Below are positions 42,501 through 57,500 of a DNA stretch of 64,000 nt, in pieces. The position numbers were made by a program, and so were the translations under genes. Each line of letters opens with the position of its first letter. Position 1 is the stretch's first letter. The notes under the pieces are model-generated. The model ran no database searches, was not told the origin of the DNA, and worked only from the letters and a program-made list of their open reading frames with translations. The stretch comes from Doris montereyensis (Eukaryota; Mollusca; Gastropoda; Nudibranchia; Dorididae): positions 70,190-134,189 of the forward strand of contig JAXRKP010001358.1 of the NCBI GenBank assembly GCA_037039925.1. Reading direction: 5' to 3'.

Positions 42501-45500
42501 GTCTTGTATCACTGTTTGGTTTCAGGTAAAATTTAGCTTTTATCTCATTTTAATGCTTCACACATTGTGTCCTTAATCTGACATTTATATATTACTCTAT
42601 CTCTTGACATTTGATGTCAACCCATAACTTTGTGTAGCTTTAAACTATTTGATAATGACCAGCTGAGGATGCAGTTTAAGTCTGACATGGATGCACACTA
42701 TAATCAAGCTTTACTTAGTATTTACAAGTCTGAAACTGAGGCTTAAAGGTGAATCTCAGTCCAAGACATTCACACTAAACGGTATGTCTTTACAGCTGAT
42801 ATCAATGCCTAACAACATAAATTGATGTCTGACATCAATGCTCGGCTAGCTATATCTGTCCAAGTCTCATAACAACTTCTTTTTAAAAAGAAATTCACAC
42901 TACAGAACCATACCATTATTCTTGCCATATTTGATTTGACCTGAACATAATCCAAGCACTGTGCAGATTTCTTTGGGTTTTAATTCCTGTAGCATCAGCT
43001 TCAAAATTATTTCACCATAGGTGTTCATGAAATCATCACACTCTGTTCTAATAGAAGATGGCAGAAAACTGCACACTTCTTTCAAAACTTTCTCAATTTC
43101 ATTCTGTGGAATAAAGAGAGGTGCATAAAAAATCAAATCTGTACTTGTTTTTATAAGAAAATTAGAAATGATTCACATGTGTATTATCGTTCTAATTATC
43201 ATGACAATATTTTACAAACTACAAATGACTCGCACTCGTAAACTCCGTCTCTGACACAAGCCAAGATTAATTTGGGATTTGTGAGTATATTTTCCACTTT
43301 ATTTGTTTGCTTGATTGGAATTTACCCATCCACCATAATTATGCAACTATCTCAGGGAGAAATAAGAGGAAACAGGAAGATAAAAGACCTTGCCAACTGT
43401 TCACACCACTTTCAAACAAATTATTTATCCCAGAAAACTCTAAAGGAACAAAACATTAAATATCAACAGAAAAGATACTCCCTTGAGCCTAAAGTTTACA
43501 AATCTAAGCAATGACACAAACAACAACAAAAAAGATAACAATTCACTTACGACTGTAGCATTGGGTGAAATTAAGTCTTCAATCTTTGACATCACAAATT
43601 CACACAAGATACACTCAACACCCTCCACTTTAGTCTGAAGCTTGGCTGCAATGGACAGAATACTATGATAGTTACAATTCCACGGCATTAATCAAACATA
43701 GAATCTCCTTAAATCTAGACATAAAATAATACTGAAGCTTTGGCTCAACCATGGAGGGTAACACAAGCCATGTCCAAAACGGTTATCATCAATCCATTTC
43801 AAAACAATGATACTTTAAAAAATAGATACTTTAGCTGTATCTGCATTTGCCATTTGAATATCCACAGACATGGAAAATGTGTAAAAATAGGTCTAAACAA
43901 AATAAATCAATATCTCGTTACATATGTTCAGAGGCTTTCATTTCTCGTAACAGGAATCATCCATTTTCTTCAACCTTACACCTCCAAGGCAAATTAACAA
44001 TTCAATTCAATTCAAATCAATCATCTTTAATAAAGGAAATTATAGTTGTGTTATCACAATTTCCTTAACAGTTGCGTCTCTAAAACAAATAGTTAAAAGC
44101 ATTATTTCTCTGTCAAACATAGTGATGTTTTGCTGTCACACACACTATCTGTAAGTCAGACACAGCATTAGCTCTTTAAGTTAAACACAGCAATATTTCT
44201 GTAAGTCAAAAGCAGCATTATTACTATGATTCGAAAACATTATTATTTCTATATGTCAAACACAGTATGATTTTGTGATCATCAAATAGAGTAATACTTT
44301 TCTAGGTTGTATAGAGAATGATTTCTCATGGTCAAAGAAAGCTTCTTTTTTTTTTTTTTGGCTGGGGGCTAAATGATGTACAGGTTTTTGAACCTGCACT
44401 TGTGTAGAGATACTGACCATAAATACATCTCTATCTATCAAAACATAAAATGGGTAACAAATAATCTTTTATGAATTTTGGAAAAAAAAAACATATGGCA
44501 TTTCATGAAATTCTTATGAGTTTTATTGCCACAGGGTTCAGTTTCATCAACAAAGTAATGATTAATTATGCTCAATATATCATTTCAAATAAGCTTAATT
44601 CTTTTAAAAGACATTTTCATGTATGTTCAACAGTGATACTGTAACACACTCTGTCAAAAAAAGGATGGGTTGTTTGCTTTTTTACTTTCATAGATGAATT
44701 ACCTCATATTCTGTCAACTTTACACATCCTTGTCAAACAGAAAATGTAATATCCCAAGATATCAGATAAAAAAAGTACATGCTCACCTGGCTGAGAACAA
44801 AGTTTTATTATGGTGCAAAATTCTAGTGGGCTTGTCTTCTCAAACAGCTGAACAATAAGAGGGAGATAAAGTTCAACCAAAGAATCACATTTGTCTTTCA
44901 AAGAAGAAGGCAACACACCACAAGCGTGCTCCAGGGCGTCCTTGATTTCTTGCTGTGAATAGATGATATGACATTGAAAGAAGAATACATGAAACTGAAC
45001 TTAATCCCTTCACTTAAAACTTAAGGAGGTGTCCAAGCAAAATTATAAATCATTATTCAATACACAATAAAAAATGGTATGTCACAATAAAAACAGGAAT
45101 ATCAATTACTTCAGGTAGTATGAGTTAGCAGAAAGATTGCTTATGTTGTTACTTTGGTCATTAGGACTTACTTCAGTGGCATTTTTGCCAGGGCATGATC
45201 CAGATAGGTAAGCACAGTTTCACAGATGAAACATGTTTGGTCTGATGCAACTTTTGCTGTTTGCAACTTTACAGCTTTTCCTGCAATAGAAAGGAGCGTA
45301 TTGACACCATATAAAACTTTTCTATTCGGGGTGGTGGTAGGTGAAAGGAGAGTGGTTTTACCTAAGACATGTTCTGTACCTGGAAGCTTTCGGTTTACAA
45401 CCTATTAATGTCCTGAAACATCAGGTAGATGTGTGCAGGTCCAAACTGGGATTTGAACTCTCAACCTCTGGCAAATTGGTGGTTTACCCTTTTAATCACA

Positions 45501-48500
45501 TATCACTTGACACTGTCTGCATGGAATAGTCCTTGAATAAGGGAACATGAGGCTCCCCAAACATTTCGGCCTTTTACTTAAAATAACATTTTCGACATCA
45601 GAATGTAATGGAAATAAACTGAATTTTACATATTTTACATTGGAGAATCAAACTTCAAGACGAAAAAGTACATGCTCACCTGGCTGAGGACAAAGCTTTA
45701 TTTTTGTACAAAATTCCAATGCGCTTGTATTCTCAAACCGCTGAATAATAAGAGGGAGGTATTTAGCAACCAGAGAATCACACTCAGCTTTCAAAGACGA
45801 AGGTAGCACACCACAAGCTTTTTTCAGGGTGTCCTCGATTTCTTGCTGTGAGTGAATAATATGGCATTGAAAACAAAATTAGATGCACTCATTCAATTCA
45901 TCCAGTTTACAATGTCACAATATAAAAATGGTATGTCACAATAAAAACAGGAATATCAATTACTTCAGGTAGTATGAGTTAGCAGAAAGATTGCTTATGT
46001 TGTTACTTTAGTCACTAGGACTTACTTCAGTGGCATTTTTTGCCAGGGCATGATCCAGATAGGTAAGCACAGTTTCACAGATAAAACAAGTTTGGTCTGA
46101 TGCAACTTTCGCTGTTTGCAACTTTAAAGCTTTTCCTGCAATAGAAAGGAGCGTATTGACACCATATAAAACTTTTCTATTTGGGGTGGTGGTAGGTGAA
46201 AGGAGAGTGGTTTTACCTAAGACGTGTTCTGTACCTGGAAGCTTTCGGTTTACAACCTATTAATGTCCTGAAACATCAAGTAGATGTGTGCAAGTCCAAA
46301 CTGGGATTTAAACTCTCAACCTCTGGGAAATTGGTAGTTTACCCTTTTAATCACGTATCATTTGACACTGTCTGCATGAAATGGTCCTTGAATGAGACAA
46401 CATGAGGCTGCTCAAACATTTCAGCCTTTTGCTTTCTTTTAAAAACGTTTTCAACATTAAAATATAATGGAAATTGACTAGATTTTAGATGTATCAATAC
46501 ATAATGAGCTATGTGGTTGCATATTGGTGGACAACTTTGTAATGCCCTGTGATGAAAATCAAGCTATACAATGGTTGTTGGTCTATAACTGGTGATCATG
46601 TAAATGGTTGTTGGTCTATAACTGTGTGGAGTCCTACAATAAAAATCATGGTCATATAAATGGTTGTTGATATATAACTGTGTGGTGTCCTACAATAAAA
46701 TCATGGTCATGTAAATGATTGTTGATCTATAACTGTGTGGAGTCCTACAATAAAAATCATGGTCATGTAAATGGTTGTTGGTCTATAACTGTGTGGAGTC
46801 CTACAATAAAAATCATGGTCATGTAAATGATTGTTGATCTATAACTGTGGAGTCCTACAATAAAAATCATGGTCATATAAATGATTGTTGATCTATAACT
46901 GTGTGGAGTCCTACATTAAAAATCATGGTCATGTAAATGATTGTTGGTATATAACTGTGTGGAGTCCTACAATAAAAATCATGGTCATGTAAATGATTGT
47001 TGTTGGTCTATAACTGTGTGGTCTATAAGGAGTCCTACAATAAAAATCATGGTCATGTAAATGATTGTTGGTCTATAATTGTGTGATGTCCTACAATAAA
47101 AATCAGTGAAATTTGGACCATCTGTGTGGCTGTAAGTGGATAACCTTTTGATGTTCTATAATGAAATTTGGGCAAATGGGTCGATTTTGGTCTATAACTT
47201 TGTGATATTCTATAGTGAACTTTGGGTCATATGAATGGTTGTGTTTGTTTGCTCTAAATAGACATTTTGGCGATGTTTATAATTTTTTAATGATTAAATG
47301 ATATCCGCAAAAATATTTTGGTTATAAAAGATGCCTCTTTGTCAGTATTCTGAACTGATATTTTGGTAATATGGGTGTTTATTTGTTTATGTGTTTGTGG
47401 TGAAGTTAAAATTTTGGTCATTGTCACCTGTCCTGTAACAACGCCAGAAGAGCACACAATTCATGGCTTTGCTTTTATGTTAAAACAATAGTGTCTGTTT
47501 TTGTTCTTTCTTATTTGTTGTTTTTTTTGTTCTTTTAGTTAGTAATTTTAATTAAAAATCTATGTAGACGGCAGTGTTCTTTCTTGTCTCTTTGTGGTAG
47601 GTTGACTTTTGAATTTTAGTTGCCTGAAACCATCTCTGATGTTGTATTTCCTAAGCCTTAATTTACCTTATAACTCTTTTATATTTTCTTCCAACTTTCT
47701 TCGAGGTCAGCCTTTAAGTTCTTTTTTTAACTTGGAGTTTTAGCATCCCATACTAATTTAGTTATTATCTCATCATTAATTTTGTTTACAAGCCCAAACC
47801 ACCTGAGTTGATTTATTTCTACCTTAGCTTTTATGATATCTGTTTTGGTTTGATCTCTTATTGTTATGATTCTGATTTTTCTCTTTTTTAGTTTTCTTTA
47901 CTGTTGTGAAATTTAGTTATCATAATTGTAATTGTAATCGTCTCTGAAATAATTGTAGTTTCAATTGAAGTACAACACAGGTCAGACTGTTCTTTGCCGT
48001 ACTAGAGAATGTTTGTTTTGTTTCTTCTTTGCCCTTAGTAGGGAGTCCAAACCAAATTCTCAAGTGTAAGCAATGGAAAAGCAATTGCTACCATTCGAAA
48101 GAACTTTATTTCCTGAGAATTTTGATACCGAAATCATTTATGTAGAACAATCTTGAACAAACTTTATAAGTTTTTAATATTTGAAAATTTGATAAATTTT
48201 TCAAATGGACCAAAACTATATTTTGCAAAAACGATCGGTCACAAAACTCATACTTCCTAAACTTGAAGTCATGAATACATAGAACAAGCCCAATTTTTTT
48301 CAAGCCCCTCCGAAAACTATGAGACGGCTTTTTATTGATGTATGTAGAAAATGCAAAAACGGCATAATTTGTCTTTACACACTGAATTGACGACACACAC
48401 ATATCCCGAGCTGAGCGGCTCAGTCAGTCTCGCTTACTAGATCTAGCTAGACGGCCGTGCCCAGTTTTGGTTGAGGTAGTGTTAAACAAAGCACCTGAGT

Positions 48501-51500
48501 GTTTACTCGGAAAGTCGAAATTTAATGACACTAGTAGTTTCTAACGCAAAATCGAATGCGCTTTCTAGTGGTGGGATTGTTTTTTCTGTCTTTCTTATAA
48601 ACGTGGGTCTACGGAGCGTTTAAAAACGTTATTCGCCTCAGATGAGCACTTAACTTTGACATCTGCGGGAGCGATGGTATCATTGTAAAGCTTAGTTTTA
48701 GCACAATCTGATTCGAGGAATCACAGCCGACTATCATTTATTGAGCAATCATGTAACACGGAAAAAAAAGAGAGGGATGTCTGGTAAGCAGGTTTTTTAC
48801 CAGATCGCCACTGGCTTTTGCGTCTGATCACCCTTGTTTACAATGAGCGTGAGAGCATATCATATTACACATTCCCTATCACAAACACATGGCTGGAAAA
48901 GCCTTGAATAGAGCTTTCTGAGGTTGTAAGCCATATTACATTACTATGTTGTATAGAAGAGAGGGGGCAAGGTGAATAGGACAAAAAATTCTGCCTTGCA
49001 ACTGCAACTTGCAATGTCACAAATGGAAAAATGGGGCGGTTTGGACAAACTAACATTGGTTCTTAACATATACTACCCTCCTTAGAAATTTCATTTCAGC
49101 TGCTTGTACTCTTCTGTATTCCCTCCCATTTAAGGCTACATTCTCCCTGGTCTGAATCTGTTCTGGTGTTCTTCAATTTTATCCTCTCCTCTTTTCCACT
49201 TGCAATCAAGTACACTTCACACATCAATAAAGTCTATACTAAAACTTGCTCCATGGCATTTGGCCCTTCCCCTGATACATACCCTACCTAATGACAAAGG
49301 CTTGTCCGATGAGGGAAACAACAAAGACAAATCTCACACTATTTAATGGACAACGCACCTTGGCTTGGGCACAACTTGAGAGTTGTGCAGACTGTCTTTG
49401 GAGACATCCTTGTAAGAAGTTGAACCAATACCGGAAGTACTGCTTTATAAGATCATCACACTCTGATTTCACGCTCGCTGGAAGCACATCACACACTCGT
49501 TTTAATACTTGCTCTATTTCTTGCTGTTGAAAATTAAAAGATCAAGAAAACAAAAAGAAAGATAGAATTCATTCACATTCAACATATCAGTGCATTTTAT
49601 GCTTGTTCGTTGGACCTGAAAAAGGCAACTAAACAGACAAAGAAAATGTGCAATATTTTATTTGAAGATCTTCTAAATATCAATACAAAAATGTGCTCTT
49701 TCCCTTCATGTTCCTTTTATGGCTTGGTTTTCTGTTTGTCGCTTTGTGTGAAGAAGATGAAGATGGGTGGATCGCTTTTCAGATTCTTGTCTTTTGCTTC
49801 CCATCTTAGGCATATTCCTATGAAACCTGTGTACAAGTTCCCAATCCCTACAACTTTGATTTACCTGTGTGGCATTATCCTTAAGCTCGTCTTCCAAATA
49901 ATTCATTACAAATTCACAGATTGTGCACAACTGGCCTGCTGCTGCTTTGGGTGGCTTTGGCATCTCAACTTTAGCTGAAATAGAAGAAATCATATAAACC
50001 TTTTTACACCTAATTAAGATGAAAAATTAAAATGGCTGTTTCAAAAATACTTCGCTTTCACTTAATGCCCTCTAAAGCTACATTTCACAAACAGAAACAA
50101 ATTTGATGAATCACATGTTACTGGCCTTATTTACTAAATACAGATTTACGTAAGTCTACAAGAGACTCAAAGAAAATGATTTTTACACATCTCTCAACTT
50201 CAAGTTTCAATCTCTATCTCTTTAGCTTATCCTTTCTTCCTTTCACAGATAACAGTATTTTGCTATAACTATAACTTTCTTCCTAAACCTGTTCACACAA
50301 GGAAGAGTGGGACAGGCCTCTGACACTCTCTACTGCTCAACAATGACTAATCAAAAACTTGCATCTTTAAAATATACACCAACACTAGAGTAATCATGTC
50401 ATTCATATCATTACATGGAACATCTCTAATTCCATAACAAGCATGTGGTAACACACACGCCCTACTGTCTTCAACAATATGTTCAAATCACAACAACAAA
50501 AAACTACCTCAATGACTTCCACATAGGGGGACATAGTCTAATCCTTATCATGGCAGATTCAACTATTCTCAGGATTCAGATGATCAAGTATCTGTATCCC
50601 TAACAATGAAATAACTCTACATTTAAACTCAACTACCTGAAATACAATCAAGTACACTTCACACATCAATAAAGTCTATATTAAAACTTGTTCCATGGCA
50701 CTTGGCCCTTCCCCTGATACATACCCTACCTAATGACAAAGGCTTGTCTGATGAGGGAAACAACAAAGACAAATCTCACACTATTTAATGGACAACGCAC
50801 CTTGGCTTGGGCACAACTTGAGAGTTGTGCAGACTGTCTTTGGAGAGATATCTGTGTAAGTAGTTGAACCAATACCGGAAGTACTGCTTTATAAGATCAT
50901 CACACTCTGATTTCACGCTCGCTGGAAGCACATCACACACTCGTTTTAATACTTGCTCTATTTCTTGCTGTTGAAAATTAAAAGATCAAGAAAACAAAAA
51001 GAAAGATAGAATTCATTCACATTCAACATATCAGTGCAATTTATGCTTGTTCGTTGGGCCTGAAAAAAGGCAACTAGACAGACAAAGAAAAATGTGCAAT
51101 ATTTTACTTGAAGATCTTCTAAATATCAATACAAAAATGTGCTCTTTCCCTTCATGTTCCTTTTATGCCTTGGTTTTCTGTTTGTCGCTTTGTGTGAAGA
51201 AGATGAAGATGGGTGGATTGCTTTTCAGTTTCCTTTCTTTTTGCTTCCCATCTATGAAATATTCCTCTGTGTACAAGTTCCTAATCCCTACAACTTAGAT
51301 TTACCTGTGTGGCATTATCCTTAAGCTCGTCTTCCAAATAATTCATTACAAATTCACAGATTGTGCACAACTGGCCTGCTGCTGCTTTGGGTAGCTTTGA
51401 CATCTCAACTTTAGCTGAAATAGAAGAAATCATATAAACCTTTTTACACCTAATCAAGATGGAAAGTCAAAATGGCTGCTTCAGAAATACTTTGCTGTTC

Positions 51501-54500
51501 CTTTATGCCCTCTTAAGCTACATTTCACAAACAGAAACAAATTTGTATAAATCACATGTTACTGACCTTATTAACTATGGATTTACTCAAGTCTACAAGA
51601 GACTCAAAGAGAATGATTTTTACACATCTTTCAATTTCAAGTCTCAATCTCTATCTCTTTAGCTTACTCTTTCGTCCTTTCACAGATAACAGTATTTTGC
51701 TATAACTATAGCTTTCTTCCTAAACATATTCACACAAGGAAGAGTGGGACAGGCCCCTGACACTCTCTACTGCTCAACAATGACTAATCAAAAACTTGCA
51801 TCTTTAAAATATACACCAACACTAGAGTAATCATGTCATTCATATCATTACATGGAACATCTCTAATCCCATAACAAGCATGTGGTAACACATATTCTCT
51901 ACTGTCTTCAACAATATGTTGAAAACACAATAACAAAAAACTACCTCAATGACTTCCACATAGGGGGACATAGTCTAATCCTTATCATGGCAGATTCAAC
52001 TATTCTCAGGATTCAGATGATCAAGTATCTGTATCCCTAACAATGAAATAACTCTACATTTAAACTCAACTACCTGAAATACAATCAAGTACACTTCACA
52101 CATCAATAAATTCTACATTAAAACTTGCTCCATGGCATTTGACCCTTCCCCTGATACATACCCTACCTAATGACAAAGGCTTGTCCGATGAGGGAAACAA
52201 CAAAGACAAATCTCACACTATTTAATGGACAACGCACCTTGGCTTGGGCACAACTTGAGAGTTGTGCAGACTGTCTTTGGAGATATCTGTGTAAGTAGTT
52301 GAACCAATATCGGGAAGTACTGCTTTATAAGACCATCACACTCTGATTTTACACTTGCTGGAAGCACATCACATACTTGGTCTAATGCTTGCTCTATTTC
52401 TTGCTGTTGAAAATTAAAAAATAAAGAGAATAAAAAGAAAGATAGAATTCATTCACATTCAACATATCGGTGCAATTTATGCTTGTTCGTTGGGCCTGAA
52501 AAAGGCAACTAAACAGACAAAGAAAAGTGTGCAATATTTTATTTGAAGATCTTCTAAATATCAATACAAAAATGTGCTCTTTCCCTTCATGTTCCTTTTA
52601 TGGCTTGGTTTTCTGTTTGTCGCTTTGTGTGAAGAAGATGAAGATGGGTGGATCGCTTTTCAGATTCTTGTCTTTTGCTTCCCATCTTAGGAATATTTCT
52701 ATGAAACCTGTGTACAAGTTCCCAATCCCTACAACTTAGATTTACCTGTGTGGCATTATCCTTAAGCTCGTCTTCCAAGTAATTCATTACAAATTCACAG
52801 ATTGTGCAAAACTGGCCTGCTGCTGCTTTGGGTGGCTTTGGCATCTCAACTTTAGCTGAAATAGAAAAAGTCATATAAGCCTTTTTACATCTACTCAAGA
52901 TGAAAAATCAAAATGGCTGCTTCAAAGATACTTCACTTTCACTTTATGCCCTCTAAAGCTACATTTCACAAACAGAAACAAATTTGATGAATCAGATGTT
53001 ACTAGCCTTATTTACTAAATACAGATTTACCCACATCTACAAGAGACTCAAAGAAAATGATTTTTACACATCTCTCAATTTCAAGTTTCAATCTCTATCT
53101 CTTTAGCTTATCCTTTCTTCCTTCCACAGATAACAGTATTTTGCTATAACTATAACTTTCTTCCTAAACCTGTTCACACAAGGAAGAGTGGGACAGGCCC
53201 CTGACACTCTCTACTGCTCAACAATGACTAATCAAAAACTTGCATCTTTAAAATATACACCAACACTAGAGTAATCATGTCATTCATATCATTACATGGA
53301 ACATCTCTAATCCCATAACAAGCATGTGGTAACACACACGCCCTACTGTCTTCAACAATATGTTCAAATCACAACAACAAAAAACTACCTCAATGACTTC
53401 CACATAGGGGGACATAGTCTAATCCTTATCATGGCAGATTCAACTATTCTCAGGATTCAGATGATCAAGTATCTGTATCCCTAAAAATGAAATAACTCTA
53501 CATTTAAACTCAACTACCTGAAATGCAATCAAGTACACTTCACACATCAATAAAGTCTATATTAAAACTTGTTCCATGGCATTTGGCCCTTCCCCTGATA
53601 CATACCCTACCTAATGACAAAGGCTTGTCCGATGAGGGAAACAACAAAGACAAATCTCACACTATTTAATGGACAACGCACCTTGGCTTGGGCACAACTT
53701 GAGAGTTGTGCAGACTGTCTTTGGAGACATCCTTGTAAGAAGTTGAACCAATACCGGGAAGTACTGCTTTATAAGATCATCACACTCTGATTTCACGCTC
53801 GCTGGAAGCACATCACACACTCGTTTTAATACTTGCTCTATTTCTTGCTGTTGAAAATTAAAAGATCAAGAAAACAAAAAGAAAGATAGAATTCATTCAC
53901 ATTCAACATATCAGTGCAATTTATGCTTGTTCGTTGGGCCTGAAAAAAGGCAACTAGACAGACAAAGAAAAATGTACAATATTTTACTTGAAGATCTTCT
54001 AAATATCAATACAAAAATGTGCTCTTTCCCTTCATGTTCCTTTTATGGCTTGGTTTTCTGTTTGTCGCTTTGTGTGAAGAAGATGAAGATGGGTGGATTG
54101 CTTTTCAGTTTCCTTTCTTTTGCTTCCCATCTATGAAATATTCCTATGAAACCTGTGTACATGTTCCCAATCCCTACAACTTAGATTTACCTGTGTGGCA
54201 TTATCCTTAAGTTCGTCTTCCAAATAATTCATTACAAATTCACAGATTGTGCACAACTGGCCTGCTGCTGCTTTGGGTGGCTTTGGCATCTCAACTTTAG
54301 CTGAAATAGAAGAAATCATATAAACCTTTTTACACCTAATCAAGATGGAAAGTCAAAATGGCTGTTTCAGAAATACATTGCTGTTCCTTTATGCCCTCTT
54401 AAGCTACACTTCACAAACAGAAACAAATTTGTATAAATCACATGTTACTGGCCTTATTAACTATGGATTTACTCAAGTCTACAAGAGACTCAAAGAAAAT

Positions 54501-57500
54501 GATTTTTACACATCTTTCAATTTCAAGTCTCAATCTCTATCTCTTTAGCTTACTCTTTCTTCCTTTCACAGATAACAGTATTTTGCTATAACTATAGCTT
54601 TCTTCCTAAACATATTCACACAAAGAAGAGTGGGACAGGCCCCTGACACTCTCTACTGCTCAACAATGACTAATCAAAAACTTGCATCTTTAAAATATAC
54701 ACCAATACTAGAGTAATCATGTCATTCATATCATTACATGGAACATCTCTAATCCCATAACAAGCATGTGGTAACACACACGCCCTACTGTCTTCAACAA
54801 TATGTTCAAATCACAACAACAAAAAACTACCTCAATGACTTCAACATAGGGGGACATAGTCTAATCCTTATCATGGCAGATTCAACTATTCTCAGGATTC
54901 AGATGATCAAGTATCTGTATCCCTAACAATGAAATAACTCTACATTTAAACTCAACTACTTGAAATACAATCAAGTACACTTCACACATCAATAAATTCT
55001 ACATTAAAACTTGCTCCATGGCATTTGACCCTTCCCCTGATACATACCCTACCTAATGACAAAGGCTTGTCTGATGAGGGAAACAACAAAGACAAATCTC
55101 ACACTATTTAATGGACAACGCACCTTGGCTTGGGCACAACTTGAGAGTTGTGCAGACTGTCTTTGGAGATATCTGTGTAAGTAGTTGAACCAATATCGGG
55201 AAGTACTGCTTTATAAGACCATCACACTCTGATTTCACACTTGCTGGAAGCACATCACATACTTGTTCTAATGCTTGCTCTATTTCTTGCTGTTGAAAAT
55301 TAAAAAATAAAGAAAATAAAAAGAAAGATAGAATTCATTCACATTCAACATATCGGTGCAATTTATGCTTGTTCGTTGGGCCTGAAAAAGGCAACTAAAC
55401 AGACAAAGAAAAGTGTGCAATATTTTATTTGAAGATCTTCTAAATATCAATACAAAAATGTGCTCTTTCCTTTCATGTTCCTTTTATGGCTTGGTTTTCT
55501 GCTTGTCGCTTTGTGTGAAGAAGATGAAGAAGGGTGGATTGCTTTTCAGTTTCCTTTCTTTTGCTTCCCATCAATGAAATATTCCTATTAAACCTGTGTA
55601 CAAGTTCCCAATCCCTACAACTTAGATTTACCTGTGTGGCATTATCCTTAAGCTCGTCTTCCAAATAATTCATTACAAATTCACAGATTGTGCACAACTG
55701 GCCTGCTGCTGCCTTGGGTGGCTTTGGCATCTCAACTTTAGCTGAAATGGAAGAAATCATATAAACCTTTTTACACCTAATCAAGATGGAAAGTCAAAAT
55801 GGCTGCTTCAGAAATACTTTGCTGTTACTTTATGCCCTCTTAAGCTACACTTCACAAACAGAAACAAATTTGTATAAATCACATGTTACTGGCCTTATTA
55901 ACTATGGATTTACTCAAGTCTACAAGAGACTCAAAGAAAATGATTTTTACACACCTTTCAATTTCAAGTCTCAATCTCTATCTCTTTAGCTTACTCTTTC
56001 GTCCTTTTACAGATAACAGTATTTTGGTATAACTATAGCTTTTCTTTCTAAACATATTCACACAAGGAAGAGTGGGACAGGCCCCTGACACTCTCTACTG
56101 CTCAACAATGACTAATCAAAAACTTGCATCTTTAAAATATACACCAACACTAGAGTAATCATGTCATTCATATCATTACATGAAACATCTCTAATCCCAT
56201 AACAAGCATGTGGTAACATATATGCTCTACTGTCTTCAACAATATGTTGAAAACACAACAACAAAAAACTACCTCAATGACTTCAACATAGGGGGACATA
56301 GTCTAATCCTTATCATGGCAGATTCAACTATTCTCAGGATTCAGATGATCAAGTATCTGTATCCCTAACAATGAAATAACTCTACATTTAAACTCAACTA
56401 CCTGAAATACAATCAAGTACACTTCACACATCAATAAATTCTACATTAAAACTTGCTCCATGGCATTTGACCCTTCCCCTGATACATACCCTACCTAATG
56501 ACAAAGGCTTGTCCGATGAGGGAAACAACAAAGACAAATCTCACACTATTTAATGGACAACGCACCTTGGCTTGGGCACAACTTGAGAGTTGTGCAGACT
56601 GTCTTTGGAGATATCTGTGTAAGTAGTTGAACCAATATCGGGAAGTACTGCTTTATAAGACCATCACACTCTGATTTCACACTTGCTGGAAGCACATCAC
56701 ATACTTGTTCTAATGCTTGCTCTATTTCTTGCTGTTGAAAATTAAAAAATAAAGAAAATAAAAGAAAGATAGAATTCATTCACATTCAACATATCGGTGC
56801 AATTTATGCTTGTTCGTTGGGCCTGAAAAGGCAACTAAACAGACAAAGAAAAGTGTGCAATATTTTACTTGAAGATCTTCTAAATATCAATACAAAAATG
56901 TGCTCTTTCCCTTCATGTTCCTTTTATGGCTTGGTTTTCTGTTTGTCGCTTTTGTGTGAAGAAGATGAAGATGGGTGGATTGCTTTTCAGTTTCCTTTCT
57001 TTTGCTTCCCATCAATGAAATATTCCTATTAAACCTGTGTACAAGTTCCCAATCCCTACAACTTAGATTTACCTGTGTGGCATTATCCTTAAGCTCGTCT
57101 TCCAAATAATTCATTACAAATTCACAGATTGTGCAAAACTGGCCTGCTGCTGCTTTGGGTGGCTTTGGCATCTCAACTTTAGCTGAAATAGAAGAAATCA
57201 TATAAACCTTTTTACACCTAATCAAGATGGAAAGTCAAAATGGCTGCTTCAGAAATACTTTGCTGTTACTTTATGCCCTCTTAAGCTACACTTCACAAAC
57301 AGAAACAAATTTGTATAAATCACATGTTACTGACCTTATTAACTATGGATTTACTCAAGTCTACAAGAGACTCAAAGAAAATGATTTTTACACACCTTTT
57401 AATTTCAAGTCTCAATCTCTATCTCTTTAGCTTACTCTTTCGTCCTTTCACAGATAACAGTATTTTGCTACAACTATAGCTTTCTTCCTAAATATATTCA

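Larger units (their letters stand above)
34510..44094 (-). repeat. Tandem array of four 2.4-2.8-kb saposin modules
   Basis: Units begin at about 34510, 37270, 39656 and 42465, recognised by a repeated block starting CATCCCTTTATTTTTA and running through exon B, exon A and about 450 bases of flank. Exons are essentially the same in all four. Unit length varies with the minisatellite in the inter-module intron. The fourth unit stops at about 44094. Confidence 0.95.
44770..46500 (-). repeat. Two-copy tandem duplication carrying D14 and D15
   Basis: Blocks of about 0.85-0.89 kb with matching exons, introns and an embedded SINE-like element. Similarity fades after about 46450. Confidence 0.9.

Noticed and set aside
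35807..43997. An 85-residue plus-strand frame repeated four times (starting MAQPWRVTQ)
   Set aside because: It is intron sequence of the four-copy module array, with no domain and no sign of codon constraint.
49706..49993. A 95-residue minus-strand frame as a complete small gene
   Set aside because: Only the middle is SapB exon A. The start lies in intron before the acceptor and the end runs past the GTAAAT donor into intron.
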